Shown here: piece by piece, positions 14,072 to 15,214 of the stretch
Layout of the letters: each line of letters starts with the position of its first letter
Position numbering within the stretch: position 1 is the stretch's first letter
Source: an uncultured Marinosulfonomonas sp.
GTDB taxonomy: Bacteria > Pseudomonadota > Alphaproteobacteria > Rhodobacterales > Rhodobacteraceae
Assembly: GCA_947311455.1 (NCBI GenBank)
Contig: CAMZKY010000175.1
Span: 1 to 15,214 of the forward strand
DNA length: 15,214 bases
Direction: 5' to 3'
The notes under the pieces: generated by a model
Seen by the model: only the letters and a program-made list of their open reading frames with translations
Databases searched by the model: none
Told to the model about the DNA's origin: nothing
Made by a program: the position numbers and the translations under genes

Positions 14072-15192
14072 TATAGCTGTTTCAGCACAAGTGACGGTGA
14101 AACCACATCAATCCCAAGGGCTTTCCCAACCGCGTAATACGTTAGTTGCCCCGCATGCACATTCAAACCGTTTAGCAAGTGTGGATCATCTTCGCAGGCC
14201 TGTTTCCAACCTTTATCAGCCAATGCCAGCATAAACGGCATCGTTGCATTTCCCAGGGCCAAGGTTGAGGTGCGCGCAACGGCACCGGGCATGTTGGCAA
14301 CGCAATAATGCATGATACCATCAACCTCGTAAATCGGATCTTGGTGGGTGGTGGCGTGGGAGGTTTCAAAGCATCCTCCTTGATCAATCGCAACATCCAC
14401 AAGCACAGAAGCTGGTTTCATATCAGACAGTTGCGCGCGGGAAATCAGCTTTGGTGCGGCAGCACCGGGCACCAAAACAGCACCAATCACCATGTCCGCC
14501 TGTTGCACCAATTCGGCGGTGTTGCCAGCCGAGGCATAGGCGTTTTTGAAATCGCGGCCAAACACATCATCCAGATAGCGCAAGCGCGAAAGCGAGCGAT
14601 CAAGCACGGTGACGTCTGCGCCCATGCCCGCGGCGATGCGGGCAGCGTGTGTGCCGACAACACCTCCGCCAATTACAACAACACGCGCAGGCGAAACGCC
14701 GGGCACGCCGCCCATCAAAACGCCGCGCCCGCCGTTGGCTTTTTGCAACGTCCATGATCCAACTTGTGGCGCAAGCCGTCCGGCAACTTCCGACATCGGG
14801 GCCAGCAGGGGCAAACCGCCGGAATTATCGGTGACGGTTTCATAAGCAATCGCGGTGCAACCGGATTCTAGCAGATCGTTTGTTTGATCGAGGTCCGGGG
14901 CTAAGTGCAGGTAAGTAAACAATAATTGCCCCTCACGCAGCATTTTTCGCTCCTCTGGTTGAGGCTCTTTCACCTTGACGATCATGCCGGCAGTGGCAAA
15001 GATTTCTTCGGCGGTGTCGATGATTTTTGCGCCTGCTGCAACGTAATCTTCATCGGTAAATCCGGCACCAATGCCGCCGTTTTTCTCGATAATCACGCTA
15101 TGGCCATGGGCCACGGCTTCGCGGGCAGCATTGGGGGTTATTCCGATGCGGAATTCCTGGGGTTTGATTTCTTTTGGGCAACCGATAATCAT
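14071..15192 (-). CDS. ald: Alanine dehydrogenase
   Basis: NAD-dependent L-alanine dehydrogenase (EC 1.4.1.1), a cytoplasmic enzyme that interconverts L-alanine with pyruvate, ammonium and NADH. At 373 residues it matches the family length and is complete. The residues known from the Mycobacterium tuberculosis enzyme fall at the same numbers: R15, K75 and H96 for substrate and D270 for catalysis. The Rossmann dinucleotide motif is VVVIGGGVVGTHAA (171-184), and the start MIIGCPKEIKPQEFRIGITP is typical. AAGGAG lies eight bases before the ATG (15201-15206 on the + strand). A divergent Lrp-type regulator often adjoins this gene, but only 22 bases remain in the window. It is convergent with the sugar operon, so it is probably an independent unit. 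Confidence 0.95.
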   Translation of the reverse strand: MIIGCPKEIKPQEFRIGITPNAAREAVAHGHSVIIEKNGGIGAGFTDEDYVAAGAKIIDTAEEIFATAGMIVKVKEPQPEERKMLREGQLLFTYLHLAPDLDQTNDLLESGCTAIAYETVTDNSGGLPLLAPMSEVAGRLAPQVGSWTLQKANGGRGVLMGGVPGVSPARVVVIGGGVVGTHAARIAAGMGADVTVLDRSLSRLRYLDDVFGRDFKNAYASAGNTAELVQQADMVIGAVLVPGAAAPKLISRAQLSDMKPASVLVDVAIDQGGCFETSHATTHQDPIYEVDGIMHYCVANMPGAVARTSTLALGNATMPFMLALADKGWKQACEDDPHLLNGLNVHAGQLTYYAVGKALGIDVVSPSLVLKQL

Positions 15193-15214
15193 GGCGTTTT
15201 CTCCTTACCTGATA

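Overview
The window looks like a chromosomal segment of an alphaproteobacterium, probably Rhodobacteraceae (roseobacter-like). The evidence is protein style only (EnvZ/OmpR-type two-component pair, CUT1 sugar transporter, alanine dehydrogenase); there is no rRNA or other phylogenetic marker. Base composition is patchy: 40 of the 60 bases from 1261 are G/C, against 25 of the 60 from 3841. The phosphate block in the middle is therefore visibly A/T-richer than the oxidoreductase operon beside it. No insertion sequence, prophage, CRISPR array or tRNA was seen.

Region 1 (1-3413, + strand) is a tight four-gene operon for a 2-oxoacid:ferredoxin oxidoreductase. It encodes a gamma subunit fused to a two-cluster ferredoxin, then alpha, then the thiamine-diphosphate beta subunit, then a second, different gamma subunit. 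The first gamma resembles IorB of indolepyruvate oxidoreductase and the second resembles KorC. The first gene has a start-site problem: the well-placed ribosome binding site and ATG are one reading frame away from the conserved protein.

Region 2 (3421-7396) is a phosphate block. A Na+/phosphate cotransporter with a PhoU-like tail and a small helical protein are on the - strand, diverging from a PiT-family phosphate permease on the + strand. The 324-base divergent spacer holds a Pho-box-like direct repeat.

Region 3 (7475-14023) is a sugar-uptake block. On the - strand are an unannotated-looking 34-residue four-cysteine mini-protein, an OmpR-type response regulator and an EnvZ-like histidine kinase. 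Diverging from these on the + strand is a CUT1 ABC transporter (binding protein, two permeases, ATPase) whose binding protein resembles the glucose/mannose binders of the GtsA type. A regulator/sensor pair beside a glucose transporter parallels gltR/gtrS-gtsABCD of Pseudomonas. A strong hairpin separates the binding-protein gene from the permeases.

Region 4 (14071-15192, - strand) is alanine dehydrogenase, convergent with the transporter operon across a hairpin that can act as a terminator in both directions.

The most interesting points are the dual-gamma oxidoreductase with its frame-disrupted N-terminus, the zinc-ribbon-like mini-protein ahead of the response regulator, and the regulatory repeats in the two divergent spacers.
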